From Acer yangbiense (Eukaryota > Streptophyta > Magnoliopsida > Sapindales > Sapindaceae), in assembly GCA_008009225.1 (NCBI GenBank), contig CM017771.1, forward strand, positions 29,188,139 through 29,252,138: a stretch of 64,000 nucleotides of DNA, given 5' to 3'. Both the position numbers and the translations under genes were made by a program. The notes beneath the pieces were generated by a model. It saw nothing but the letters and a program-made list of their open reading frames with translations. It was not told the origin of the DNA and made no database searches. This document shows, piece after piece, positions 24,236 to 35,376 of this stretch. Each line of letters opens with the position of its first letter. Position 1 is the stretch's first letter.

Positions 24236-24246
24236 CTCTAATACCA
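24236..24246 (-). other. primer-binding site of element G (one change)
   Basis: The minus strand reads TGGTATTAGAG, against TGGTATCAGAG in D, F and A, two bases from the 5' LTR. Confidence 0.75.
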
Positions 24247-24248
24247 AT

Positions 24249-25935
24249 TGAAAGGAATATTTAAATACTCGAGGTGTGTATAATATATAAAGCTAGAGGG
24301 GGGGTGGATAGATTTTAACTATTATTACCCAATTTTCGCATGCAAGTCAATTTTACGAAAATGCCCCTACTAGTCAAAAATACAAGCAAGTGTAATATAT
24401 TGCAGAATTTAAATAACACTTGATGTATACGTGGAAACCCAACCACTGGGAAAAACCACGGGCTATTTAGTGTGCCACACTCGGACCTCGAAATCCACTA
24501 ATCGAAATGGAGTTTACAACCTATGTAGACCTCGTCTAACACTCCGGTCAATAACCCCCCACTTCTACCACTCGGGCCTTTAAAAGTGGCTCTAGTCCAA
24601 TTGCTTGAGGCCTAAGCAACCTTAGCCTCAAGACTTAATTCTCTAAGAAGAGATTATGCAACCTATGTGAATATGTATGAATATTCAAATAACAAACAAG
24701 GCTAGGTAACCTTAGATGCTTATCTAGGATGATGATATAATCAATTTAATCAACCCTAAATATCAATTGCTAAATGACATGTCAAATAGCTTAGCTAATC
24801 AAGATTAAGCAAAAACCTAATTAGCTATCACAAAAACAACACTCAATTAATTCATCACAATTAATTCTCTATTCTTGTATTTATCATATGATCAACAACA
24901 TACAAGTAAATTAAAAGAGAATATGCTTGATAGTAAAAATACTAAAATAAGATGAAACTAATCAAAATCTTACCAAACATATTGTGATGATGCCAATCCA
25001 ATCATAGATGCTTTCTATGTAGACATAGAGGATGCAATATGAAATTTGATGCAAAAAGGATTTGATTTGAGTGTTTAAAGGTGAGTTCTTGATTTGATTT
25101 TTTCTCAAAAATCTCTCTTGAAAGTTTAGGGTTCTAATCACTCAAGAACTTTATCAGAGAATGAGAAAATAAGATATTTATAGACATCAAGAATTGGGCA
25201 TGTGAAAAGATAATTTTGCCCCTGAAACGCACCGTTCGGCGGTTTCAATCGGCGGCTAGGCCGCCGATGACGACCGCCGAATTGAGCTCGTGAAGAACAG
25301 AGCATTAACGGCGGTTTCATTCGGCGGTTTCGCGACCGCCGATCCAACCGCCGAATCAAACCCGAGGGATTAAAATCGATCAGGTATGAACGGCGGTTTC
25401 GAACGGCGGTCGTGACCGCCGATCTTGACCGCATAATTGCTTCAGACCAATCTGGACTGAAACGGCGGTTTCATTCGGCGGCCAGGCCGCCGATCATAAC
25501 CGCCGATCACCAACAATGGTGAAAACCAAGGAGAAGCCAAGGGCATTCTCCATAGGCGGTCTTCGCGCGAAACCAAGCACTCATTAGTGCAAGCGCGGAC
25601 GTTTCCGAACTATGTCGGGAAACGAATTATAAGGCACATATACACACAACAAGATATATCAACCAAAGTGCTAGTGTGTAAAGTGACATGTGAAGAGATG
25701 CACATAAAAATAAGCAAATATGCAATCATAGCAAGAATGCTAAGTGTGTGTGTGCTACTAAATCTCTTCAAAGAAAACCAAGCACAAGAATTTATACCTT
25801 TGGCGTGCTTGTCCCTTGAGGTCTTGAAAGGGCCTTCGAGCTTCAACCTTAAACATTTAGACTACCCTTACATTCACAACCCCAACATGTGGTTTGTCCA
25901 CGAAATAAGCCAATCAAGATATGAGAATCCTTACA
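24249..25935 (-). repeat. 5' LTR of element G
   Basis: Minus strand TGTAAGGATTC to CCTTTCA. It is near-identical to the partner at 18951 except for the last ~60 bp (U5 end), where the two differ strongly. Array at about 25232-25510; TATA at 25175-25182. Confidence 0.9.
25232..25510 (-). repeat. U3 GC-rich word array, CGGCGG type (G, 5' LTR)
   Basis: Same layout as 19928-20215. Several of the few differences between the two LTRs are C/T or G/A changes inside these words. Confidence 0.75.
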
Positions 25936-25940
25936 ACGGC

Positions 25941-26867
25941 TTTGGTCCATAAGTTCCTAGGGACATTGTTGCTAAGCAACATCACACGGGCCATCTCTTG
26001 AAGGACCCTATTCTTCCTCTCAACAACTCCATTTTGTTGAGTTATCCTAGGAGCTGAAAACTCATGGGAGATCCCTACGCTATTGCAATAGCTTTCAAAG
26101 AGGGCATTCTCAAATTCCCTCCAATGGTCACTTCTAATCCGTTTTATTCTTTTAATGTTTGAGTTCCTTTCATTTTAAATTTTCGTACAAAGCATTTTAA
26201 ACTTATCAAAAGTTTCGGATTTTTCTCTAAGAAAATATGTCCATGTGAACCTAGAGAAATCATCAACACAAATAAAAATGTATCTCTTTCCACCTAAGCT
26301 TTCGGTTTGCATAGGACCCATGAGATCTATATGGAGAAGCTCTAAGGGTACTTTGGTGGAGAGATACTTGCCCTTTTTATGCATGCTTTTGGTTTGTTTT
26401 CCTTGTTATAAAGGTCCACAAACACTATTGGCTTTCTTCCCAAGCTTAGGAAGGCCACGCACACAATTGAACTTTCCAAGGGTTCGTAAATCCCGAAAGT
26501 TCATGTGGCCAAGTCTTTCATGCCACAACTCAATTTGCTAATCCTTGAACACATTGTTTGAGACTATTCTAGCTTCAAGACAATAGCAATTGTTGCTAGA
26601 TCTTATACCTTTCAACAAGGTTTGTCCATCAGGCTTTAGGATAAAGCAATCATCTTTACTAAACAAGACAGAATATCCTTTATCACTAAGATGTGAAATG
26701 CTTATCAAATTGGCTTTCAAGCCATCAACAAATAAAGCATTGGATAATGAGGGTAATTCAGGAACGAAAATGGTTCATTTCTCTATGACTCTCTTTTTGG
26801 ATCCATCACCAAAGGTGACACATCTTCCTTCCTCCTTGACAAGAGTCTCGAAGAAACTCTTGTTTCC
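25941..26867 (-). pseudogene. protease end, pre-integrase and integrase core, element F pol
   Basis: Read leftwards: NKSFFETLVKE and VTFGDGSKK (downstream part of protease), KANLISISHLSDKG, the GAG_pre-integrs block with the His/Cys zinc motif, then DLMGPMQTESLGGKR, VDDFSRFTWTYF, the SDHWREFEN strand and TQQNGVVERKNR with the catalytic Glu. The Gly of the usual DHG has become Trp. Several stops split the frame, for example near 26535 and 26175. It is cut on the left by element G and on the right by the solo LTR at 26868. Confidence 0.82.
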
Positions 26868-27064
26868 TGATCGGTAATTTATTGTATATGTTTTTGATCC
26901 CCATTCCTCCAATCAATTGCTTGTTTCTCGAGTCTTTTAGGGATTTAATGTGTGTGTTTGAGCATTTTCAGGTTTTTGGATCCAACTGTGTTGTTTGAAG
27001 AATATTAGGCAAAAGGTGCTATTTCGGAAGAACTCAGGGACTTTCTAGCAAAAAGCCAAAAAGT

Positions 27065-27240
27065 GATGTCAAAACCGCTCCTAATTAATTAGCAGCGGTT
27101 CAGTAGCGTTCCAACATCAGTAGTGTTCGCTGCCTTGACCGTTGTCAAGCCGCTCTCACAACGGCAGTGATTGTCCGTCAAACGATAAGACCGCTGCCTA
27201 TACCGCTGCGACTTTGGCAGCGGTAATGGTAGCGGTTTGG
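27065..27240 (+). repeat. U3 GC-rich word array, CAGCGGT type (gypsy-like solo LTR)
   Basis: Words CAGCGGT, AGCGGTT, ACCGCT and AACCGCT recur about nine times in both orientations and stop about 50 bp before the TATA box, the same geometry as in the copia LTRs. Confidence 0.65.
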
Positions 27241-27289
27241 CTATTCCGTCCAGCATAAGGCATCTTTTCGTGTCCAAGATCTGGGGGCC

Positions 27290-27298
27290 TATATATAT
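27290..27298 (+). promoter_or_regulatory. LTR promoter TATA box, gypsy-like solo LTR
   Basis: TATATATAT followed by a long CT-rich stretch (27317-27350) that would form the leader. Confidence 0.5.
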
Positions 27299-28253
27299 TG
27301 AGAAGATTAATAGGTTTTGCTCTCTCTTGCTCTCTCTCTCTCTCTCTCAGACACAAGCTTACCCTCTGGAACACACAACAACTCATCACACAGTTCTATC
27401 ATTCATCTTTACGCATAGAAGATTCGAAGACAAAGAAGATTTCAACATCGAATTCATTGAAGTTTCTCAATGGGTTTTATCTCCTCTATCTCTTGTCTTG
27501 TTATTTTCATAATGTGTAACTAATTCCATACTAGGGAATTAATGTGAACCTCTATGAATACTCTTTGTTAGAATTGACTATATTTTCTTAATTAAAGTTC
27601 TGATTCATTTAATTCATTCTAGGTCTTAATTCTTTATTTGTGTTAATGCATGATTATACGCTGACATGAATTTAGGGTTTTGATAATTAAACAATTAAGT
27701 TTGGAGTGTTGATTTACACGTAACCTTAATTAATATTCAATTGAATGGGTAAAACTGATCTTAGCATTGATTTATGCAAGTAGGTTTTGGTTCATTAGTT
27801 CTTACGCTTAATGGGTTCTCGGTTGTAGTTTGCGCCATTGATTTATGGGTAAATTATAATTGAGAATACTTGATTCATCCCAGGATCATACGGTAACAAT
27901 CATACTTAAGATAAGAACGAATCCTTAACTTGATTAACTTCTTTAATCAAAGTCAATTCGAAGCATTGAGTAAACGTAGTTGGGGAGCATTGATGACCTA
28001 GTCCTCTCACCTCTTGATCACATTCATATATTCTTGTTAATTGCTTTCTTAGATAATTTTGTTCTAAACCAATCATTCAATCAATCAATCAAAATCTATG
28101 GATACTGTTAATTGCTTAGCTTTAATTAGAACTAGTTTAATCAGTAAATCACTTTTCCTCGTGGGAACGATCCCTACTTGTCGCTGTATTTATCTCACGA
28201 TTCGTGCACTTGCGAGTTAGGTTTTTATAAACACGATTTTATCCATCATTTCC

Positions 28254-30416
28254 CGTCATGTGCCTAGAGCACCCACTATCTAAATACTAAAAATTAGAAG
28301 AATTAGCCTTTAAGGCAATTTGAGCAACATGGCAACCATTTTCATTCTTTCTAATCCACTTAGGTAACACATTTTCTTTCCTAGTGGTCTTTGGTACATG
28401 GGCTCTAGATGTCCTAGGATCATACAAATCAATCTTATCATTCCTAGGAACATGCATCATGGCTCTTTTCTTTTTCTTCTCAATCATGCTTTTAGTTTTA
28501 CACATTTTAATATAACGAAAGCATCTTGGTCTAATATGACCATCAAAACCACAAAAATGACATGTAGGAATAAAATAAGGAATCATACCTTGTCATTGTG
28601 TGTACATAGGAGCTTGCCCATGTCTTTGTGGTTGAGTAGGTTCAATCTATCTTCGTTATTGAACCGGTCTAGCTTGCTTTCGAGGTATAGCTTGCATGAT
28701 TGGTCCCTTTCCTTTGTGAGCCATCGGTTGAGAAATGTTAGCTTGAAGAGCTTTTGTAGGTTGAGCTTGAGGTTGCCTTCTTGGAGCCATATTCACTTGT
28801 GCACTATTTGAACATTGTCCTAGATCAATTTTCTTCCTAGGAGTTTGCACCGGTGAAGCTTCTTTGTAGCCCAAGCTCTTGACAAACACGGTCTTGTTAG
28901 AGGTTGAGATCTCCTTACCATCTTCATACCCAAGACCCCTCTTGTCGCACGGACTCTTTCCAACACCAAGCATGTGGTCAAGCTTTTTGGCGCTAGAAGC
29001 CATCCTAGTTAATGACTCTAAAGCTTTATCAAGCTCCCTCTTCAAACCTTCTTCATTTCTCTTGGATAAGACTAACTCCTCTCTTAGCTTATCTTCATTC
29101 TTTGTGGATCTCACTACTTCTTCACTTAATTGGTCTATATGAGTTGAGAGCTCTAGGTTTTCCTCCTTTAATCTCATAATTTCTCTCTTATTTTTTAACT
29201 TTGAATTCTCGAACTTAACCATGTAGTCTCGAAGATCCATCCTATCCACATTTCCATTAGTGGAGTGAGATGAAGAGCCATAATCACTTGAGTCAATTTC
29301 CTCTTGACTCTTATTCTCTTCTTCACTAGAACCTTTGCTTTTATGGGAGGAGGCAAAGGCTATGAAGTTAGCCATGAGCTCTTCATCATCTGAAGACTCA
29401 TCTCCCTCATTTGAGTCATCACTTCCACTCCATGTGGCGGCCATCACTTTTCCCTTTTTCTTGTTAATGTGATTAGCACATTCGGAGGCAAAGTGGCCTA
29501 TGCTACCACAGTCATAGCATTGGACCCCTTTCCTTTCGGTCTTCTCATGCCTAGGCTCAAACTTCTTGAATGGAGTCTTTTTCTTCAAGTCTTGGCCCTT
29601 GGATCTGAAACCCTTCTTCTCGGATTTGTAGAATTTCTTGAATCTTCTCATCAACAAAGTCATTTCTTCATCCGAGTCATCATTTTCGTCCTTCTCATCT
29701 TTGAAGGCTTTCAAAGCAATTCCCTTTTGCTTTTTAGGAGGTGTGGAGGTAGGACCCTTCCTAGACTCATAAGCTAAAAGCCTCCCAATCACCTCACTCG
29801 GCTTCATATCCTTATAGGAGTTATTCTTCTCTAAAGCCGTCACCTTGGACTCAAATCTATTGGGGAGAGATCTCATAATCTTTTGCTTGATTCTCCTATC
29901 CAAATACGGGTCACCAAGTTGATGACTTTGATTCACAATGTCCATCAACCTTACTTCGAAATCGTTGAAGCATTTGTTCTAATCCATCCTAAGCAATTCG
30001 AATTGCGTTTGGAGAACTTGAAGCTTCGAGTCCTTAACAACTTCGGTTCCCTCATGTGCAACCTCTAGGATGTCCTATGCCTCCTTAGCTATCCTAGTGT
30101 TTTGAATCAATTTATATTGATTTTCGTCCATTGCACATAGGATGACATGCATCGCCTTCCTATTCCATTTTGATGACTCAAACTCTTGCGCGTTCCATTG
30201 CACTTTAGGTTTAGGCATATCCTCACCTCCACCCGTAGGAGTCATCATGGGTGATGTATAGCCGTCTTCAACTGCCATCCAAGCCCGGTCATGGATTTGA
30301 CATATGTACGACTCCATCTTGCCTTTCTAAGAGGCATAATTCAACCCGGTGAGTAGGGGAGGTCTCGTGCTAGAAGCACCCTCGTTACCACCTCCATTTC
30401 CACTGTTTCCACTCAT
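28254..30416 (-). pseudogene. gag and start of protease, element F
   Basis: ATG at 30416 opens MSGNSGNGGGNEGASSTRP. A TAG replaces Trp in YASWKGKME (about 30331-30329). Open blocks follow at 30317-30075 (gag core) and 29948-28656 (HQLGDPYLDRRIK, knuckle CYDCGSIGHFASEC, acidic region, coiled coil, Pro/Gln-rich tail). The last, 28586-28287, holds the second knuckle CHFCGFDGHIRPRC and basic region. The protease motif DSGCSRHMT sits at the extreme left end beside the solo LTR, after a further stop. The layout matches gag of A, D and G. Confidence 0.86.
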
Positions 30417-30526
30417 AGTGTTTATGAATGAATGAAATGAATGCAAATGTATAAATGATCAAAAATCACACAAAATGCAAAACACACCAAAATGAGCAAG
30501 GATCACCTAAGTATATCTAGGAACTG

Positions 30527-30537
30527 CTCTGATACCA
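30527..30537 (-). other. primer-binding site of element F
   Basis: TGGTATCAGAG on the minus strand, two bases from the 5' LTR. Confidence 0.85.
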
Positions 30538-30573
30538 ATTGAAACAAATTAACGGTGTGTATAATATTATCTA

Positions 30574-30575
<2 letters not shown>

Positions 30576-30609
<34 letters not shown>
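30576..30609. repeat. G34 homopolymer in the U5 end of the F 5' LTR
   Basis: Thirty-four consecutive G on the plus strand, at a site where the other LTRs of this group carry about 5-14 G (or C in opposite orientation) next to the string CTAGA. Confidence 0.9.
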
Positions 30610-30610
<1 letters not shown>

Positions 30611-31479
30611 GAATAGATATTAACTGATTTTACCCAATTTTTCGTGAATAGACAAGATTACGAAAATGCCTGTAACTAGTCAATTTATATAACAAGTGTA
30701 ATATGTGCAGAATTTAAATAACACTTGATATTTACGTGGAAACCCTCACGGGAAAAACCATTGGCTAATAAGTGCGCTACACTCGAACCTCGAATCCACT
30801 AAATGTGTTAAAGATTACAACCTAATCTCGGTATAAGTGAACCTAGTCCAATTGCTTGCGATTTAAGCAACCTAATCCCGGTCACAACGCAAGACTTAGT
30901 TCTCTAAGAAGAGATAATACAACCTATGTGAATATATGAAATATTCAAAATGCAATTTAGAACTAGGTAACCCTATATGCTTATCTAGGATGATGATTTT
31001 GTAATTAATTCAATCCTAGATATTAAAAGCTAGATGACATGTCAAAAAACTTGACTAAACATAGATTATGAAAACCTAGATAGCTATCACAATACAACAC
31101 TCAATCAATACACCACAAATAATCTCTAACTTGTATTTAGCATATGATCTAAAAACATACAAGTAATTAAAGAGATGTCTTAATATGAAAAACACTAAAA
31201 TTAGATGAAGTTAGTGAAGAACATACCAAGGAAGATGTGATGATGCAAAACCATGCATGGATGCATCCTATATGATCATAGAAGATGCTTGATGAAGTTT
31301 GATGCACAACGGAAAAGCTTTGAGTGTTTAAAGATGAGTTATTGTGAATTTTTTTCTCTTAAAAATTGTTCTAAGGAAAATTATGATTTTTGAACTCTTA
31401 AAAAACAACCTAAAAACATAGAGTCATATATATAAAGGACTTAATTAAAGTGAGGTCGTTTTGAAAAAATCGTGTCAGG

Positions 31480-31710
31480 TATGGCAGTATGCGCTGGTCG
31501 AGTAGCGCATGACCAGCGCACATCCAAAAAATGCATTGAGCGCTGGTGGACCAGCGCACGCGAGGGGTGCACGACCAGCGGCAAACCATTAGGCGAGTTC
31601 CGCTAGTGAGGACTGCACATGACCAGGGGCGCACGACCAGCGACAGACCACTGGAGGATCTACGCTGGTAAGGTGCGCTGGTCGAGTAGCGCACGACCAG
31701 CGCAAATCCC
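31480..31710 (-). repeat. U3 GC-rich word array, GCGCTGGTC type (F, 5' LTR)
   Basis: GACCAGCG/GCGCTGGT words in both orientations just upstream (minus strand) of a TATATATA string near 31428-31436. Confidence 0.7.
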
Positions 31711-32068
31711 TCTTCCTTCACACTCACATGCAATTTGTGCAAGAGTAAACAAGTGAAGGAGATTGCATCCAAATGCCTAATATGACATGGCATTTTAATC
31801 ATAAGATGCAATCAATAAAATATGCAAGAAGAGATATTATTTAAACATGAATGTACACATATAAAAACACACAATATACACAAAGTATGGATATGCATGG
31901 AATGTGTGTGTGCGCAACTAAATCTTTTCAAAGCAAAGTAAGCACTAGAAATTTACCTTTAGTGCTTCTTTTTTTGAGGTCTTGAGAGCCTAATCTATCC
32001 TTACAAAAACCCTAAATGTGGTTTGTCTACAAAATAAGCCAATCAATAAACTGAGACCTTATAGCCTT

Positions 32069-33137
32069 CTCCCACAAGAGCAAAGGTACTAGTGAAGAAC
32101 AAGAAGAGAGTCAAGAGGAAAATGACTCAAGTGAAGATGACTCATCATCTAACTCCACAAATGGAAATGTGGAGAAAATGGATCTTCAAGACTACATCAC
32201 TAATTTTGAAAGCTTTAGGATGAAGAATAAGAGAGAGATTCGAAGGTTAAAAGAAGAAACCTTGAGCTATCAACCCAAGTTGACCAATTAAGTGAAGAAG
32301 TGGTGTGATTCCTGAAGATTGAAGATAAGCTAAGAGAGGAGTTAGCCTTATCTAAGAGGAATGATGAAGGTTTGAAAAAGGGAGCTTGAAGAAGCTAAAG
32401 GGTCAATGACTAGCATGGCTTCTAGCACTAAGAAGCTTAACCACATGCTAGGTGTTGGAAAGAGTCCTTGTGACAAGAGATGTCTTGGGTTTGAAGATGC
32501 CAAGGAGACCTCCACTCCTAACAAGACCGTGTTTGTCAAGAGCTTAAGCAACAAAGAGGTTTCACTGGTGCAAACTCCTAGGAAGAAGATTGATCTAGGA
32601 CAATGCTCACATAGTGCACAAGTGAATGTGGTGCCAAGAAGGCAACCTCAAGCTCAACCTACAAGAGCTCCCCAATCCAACTTTCCTCAACAATTGGCTC
32701 ATCAAGGAAAAAGACCAATCTTACTAGCTCAGCCAAGGAAGTAGGCTAGACCAGTTTAACAATGAAGAAGCAATGAACCGATTCAACCATAATGACATGG
32801 GAAGGCTCCTATGCATGCACAAGGACATGGTATGATTCCTAACTTCATTCCTACATGTCATTTTTGTGGTATTGATGGTCATATTAGACCAAATTGCTTT
32901 CATTACATTAAAATGCGTATAGTTAAAAGCATGATTGGAAAGAAAAGAATAGAGCCAAGATGCATGTTCATAGGAAGAATAGAACAAATTTGTATGATCC
33001 TAGGACATCTAGAGCCCAAGTACATATGACCACTAGGAAAGAAAATGTTTCACCTAGGTGGATTATAAAAGATGCTTACTTATGCCATGTTGCTCAAATT
33101 GCCTTGAAGACAAATTCTTGTAATTTTTGGTACTTGT
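32069..33137 (+). pseudogene. gag of element D, 3' portion
   Basis: Continues from 14047: Ser/Glu/Asp-rich stretch, coiled coil, then an open piece 32406-32744 (KKLNHMLGVGKSPCDKR, KKIDLGQCSHSAQV) and the second knuckle CHFCGIDGHIRPNC in 32811-33029. The end runs to ALKTNSCNFWYL immediately before solo LTR B1. At least two frameshifts (about 32258 and 32385) and a stop (about 32742) are present. Confidence 0.83.
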
Positions 33138-33467
33138 TGTAAGGTTCCCATTTGTTAATTGGCTCATTTCGTGGACAAACCACATGATGGGGTTCTTTGT
33201 AAGGGTAGCCTAGGTATCGGGTTTATTGTTCGAAGCCCTTTGAAGACCTCGTATTGATAAGCACCGAAGGTATATTTCTTTGTGCTTACTTGTCTTGAAG
33301 AGATAGTTGCACACACTCACAACTCATGCATATGTTTAATTCTTGTATGTTGTGTGTCTTATTTTTGTGCGTTAATGTTCATTAACATCTCTTCTTGCAT
33401 GTTAGTTTGATTGCATCTTGCATATCCAATTGCCTTGTCATGCTTAGACTTAGGATTGCATTTTTGC

Positions 33468-33672
33468 ATTGGGCGCTCCCAAAAGCGCTCTACAGAAGCG
33501 CTGTACGAACAGCGCCCATTGAGCGCTGTTCAGACCTGATCGATTTAATTCGGTCGCTGTACATGCGCTGTACAAAGCGCTTTACGTACAGCACCACTCT
33601 GTTTTCCCGTGAGAACAGAGTTGGGGCGCTGTACAAGCGCTGTACATAAGCGCTCTACGTACATCGCCCAAG
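33468..33672 (+). repeat. U3 GC-rich word array, GCGCTGTAC type (B1)
   Basis: GCGCTGTAC, AGCGCT and GTACAGCGC recur about twelve times in both orientations, ending about 51 bp before TATATATA at 33723. An 84-codon open frame here is a by-product of the repeats. Confidence 0.75.
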
Positions 33673-33722
33673 GCAAATATGAGGCCAACTTATCAAAACG
33701 ACCACACCTTGATTTGGCCCCC

Positions 33723-33730
33723 TATATATA
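33723..33730 (+). promoter_or_regulatory. LTR promoter TATA box, B1
   Basis: TATATATA right after the array; the same in B2 at 57074-57081. Confidence 0.5.
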
Positions 33731-34657
33731 TGCCACTTTGACTTTAGGTCAATTAAGAGAGTTCATATTCAGATTCCATACTTAGGATATTTTTCAAAGA
33801 GAAGAAAAATTCCAAAGAACTCATTTTTAGTTTACTCAAACACTTTTTCATGATCATCAATCATCATCTAGCATCATCCTTGATCATCTAGATGTCTCTT
33901 TGCATGGATTCTTCATCATACTTTGCTTGTTAAGCTTTTCACTAATATCTTACATATTTTGTGTTTTTCTTAACAAGCAATCTCAATTTATTACTTGTAT
34001 GATTTTCATATATCTTTTGATACAAGATTGAGATTAGTGTGATGTATGTTTGAGAAGTTGTATTATGATAGCTAATTAGGTTTTGTGCTTAATCTTGATT
34101 AGCTAAACTATTTGATTGAACATGTCATTTAGTCTTTAATATCTAGGATTGTTCTAATTGCATATTAATCATCTTAGATAAGCATATAGGGTTTCCCTTG
34201 CTCTATGTTGCATTTGAATATTCATATATTCACTTAGGGTTTTATTCTCTTCATTGAGAAAGTAAGTCTTGTGTGTAGCTTCCGGGATTAGGTTGCTTAG
34301 ATCGCAAGCAAATTGGACTATGTTCACTCATACCGGGATTAGGTAGGTGTGTGATTACTTCCGGGATTAGGTTGTAATCGTTTTACACATTTAGTGGATT
34401 CGAGGTTCGAGTGTGGCTTACTTACTAGCCCGTGGTTTTTCCCGTGAGGGTTTCCACGTAAAAATCAAGTGTTATTTAATTTCCGCATTTTATACTTGAT
34501 TTATTGCTTTATCTATTTAGGGGTAATTTCGTAATTTTGACTAACACGAAAAATTGGGTAAAAAGCTTAAAATCTATTCATCCCCCCTCTAGATAGCTTT
34601 ATACACATCGTGCTATAATTTGTTTCACTTGTATAATTGGTGGTCTAGGCACATGAC

Positions 34658-34921
34658 ATGCATGTTAATAATAATCATGATAAGATGAGTGTTGAGAAGA
34701 AGTTGGTAAAAAAGGGTATTAACCATGATCATTTGAAGAGTCTTGATGAAATATTTATGCGTGGCAACAATGATGAGTTTAATATGAGTGATATTTTAAT
34801 GAAGAAGATAGCTGATGATTTATCTTCTAGATTTCATATTGCCATGCGTAATGATCATAATGTTGTTTGTGTTGGTTCACCTAAGACCAATATGGTCAAA
34901 GGTGAGTGCTCTCATACTTGA
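34658..34921 (+). CDS. unrecognised 87-residue reading frame
   Basis: I do not recognise this protein. It starts MHVNNNHDKMSVEKKLVKKG and has no Cys knuckle, membrane segment or known catalytic motif. It is charged and possibly helical, with an acidic/Met-rich middle (DEFNMSDILMKK) and ends CSHT. It begins within 30 bp of a degraded protease remnant (SRHMT at about 34643-34657). The C-terminal copia RNase H tail lies 450 bp further on, so it occupies the place where integrase and RT should be. It could be a deleted or captured segment inside copia element D, or chance. No promoter or splice sites are evident. Confidence 0.3.
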   Translation: MHVNNNHDKMSVEKKLVKKGINHDHLKSLDEIFMRGNNDEFNMSDILMKKIADDLSSRFHIAMRNDHNVVCVGSPKTNMVKGECSHT

Positions 34922-35376
34922 TTGAGTAGCACATATGAGAATATTTTTGTTCTTGTTTGATAAGAGTTCTAAGTTTGATGATTGACTAAGCTATTTGTAA
35001 TTTGCTAGGTCTAGTATTCAAACTTGGTGTCTCTAATCAATTCATGAACTTAATATTCTCATACTCACTATGATAGTCAAAATTTGTTAATTAACTTTAA
35101 AGAAGTTGGATTTTGAAATCTATTTGGTGAAAATTTTGTTAAGACTTTTAGAGAAAGTCATTTTCATGTGATTGTTTGAGTTCAAAGTGTTTGGTCTTTA
35201 TTCTCTTGGGATGACACACCAACAACTTGCTGTCATGAGGACAAACAAGCCAAGAGAGCTCAATAAAAGAGCAGAGACCTTTCATTGGTGAAAAAACTTG
35301 CTAAGGTATTTCTTTATTTTAAAAGCTTGCTTTTTTATTTCAACTTTTTCAACTCTATGTATGCATGACATCATTG

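Larger units (their letters stand above)
18951..25935 (-). mobile_element. copia element G: gag-only derivative with near-identical LTRs (6,985 bp)
   Basis: A perfect 5 bp duplication acggc (18946-18950 and 25936-25940) flanks it. Its LTRs are 1,684 and 1,687 bp and differ at only about a dozen positions outside the first 60 bp, so the insertion is recent. Inside are a primer site, gag with both knuckles, then a direct jump to the post-pol untranslated region and polypurine tract. Protease, integrase, RT and RNase H are absent. It splits the integrase of element F. Confidence 0.9.
26868..28248 (+). mobile_element. solo LTR, gypsy-like (1,381 bp)
   Basis: Starts TGATCGGTAA and ends CATCA, flanked by the 5 bp duplication tttcc (26863-26867 and 28249-28253). 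It splits the protease region of F between DSGCSRHM and NKSFF. The start and end resemble the TGATC...ATCA LTRs at 36186 and 43911, and it has the 'gggaacgatcc' block near its 3' end common in Tat/Athila-type LTRs. U3 has a CAGCGGT/ACCGCTG array (about 27065-27240), TATA at 27290 and a CT-rich leader. Confidence 0.82.
14048..32063 (-). mobile_element. copia element F, SIRE/Maximus-like (about 9.6 kb without its insertions)
   Basis: The LTRs are at 14048-15577 (its 3' LTR) and 30540-32063 (its 5' LTR). The TSD is imperfect, gccat at 14043-14047 versus gcctt at 32064-32068. Read right to left it holds primer site, gag, protease, integrase, reverse transcriptase, RNase H, a 1.3 kb untranslated stretch and polypurine tract. 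Insertions are element G and a gypsy-like solo LTR. Each coding block has stops or frameshifts, so it is not expected to make its own proteins. Confidence 0.85.
30540..32063 (-). repeat. 5' LTR of element F (1,524 bp)
   Basis: Minus strand begins TATAAGGTCTCAG (first TG changed to TA) and ends TTTCA. It carries a GCGCTGGTC array at about 31480-31710. It lacks about 30 bp present in the partner LTR near 14310-14345 and differs in array copy number, so F is older than G. Confidence 0.88.
33138..34627 (+). mobile_element. solo LTR B1 (copia), 1,490 bp
   Basis: TGTAAGGTTCCC to TTGTTTCA with the 5 bp duplication cttgt (33133-33137 and 34628-34632). It is near-identical to solo LTR B2 at 56489. 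U3 array of GCGCTGTAC words at about 33468-33672 and TATA at 33723. It splits the protease motif of D right after Trp-Tyr-Leu. Confidence 0.9.

Noticed and set aside
33395..33649. 84-codon frame also found at 56746-57000
   Set aside because: Both copies are the same solo LTR family; the frame crosses the GCGCTGTAC array and has no protein-like features.
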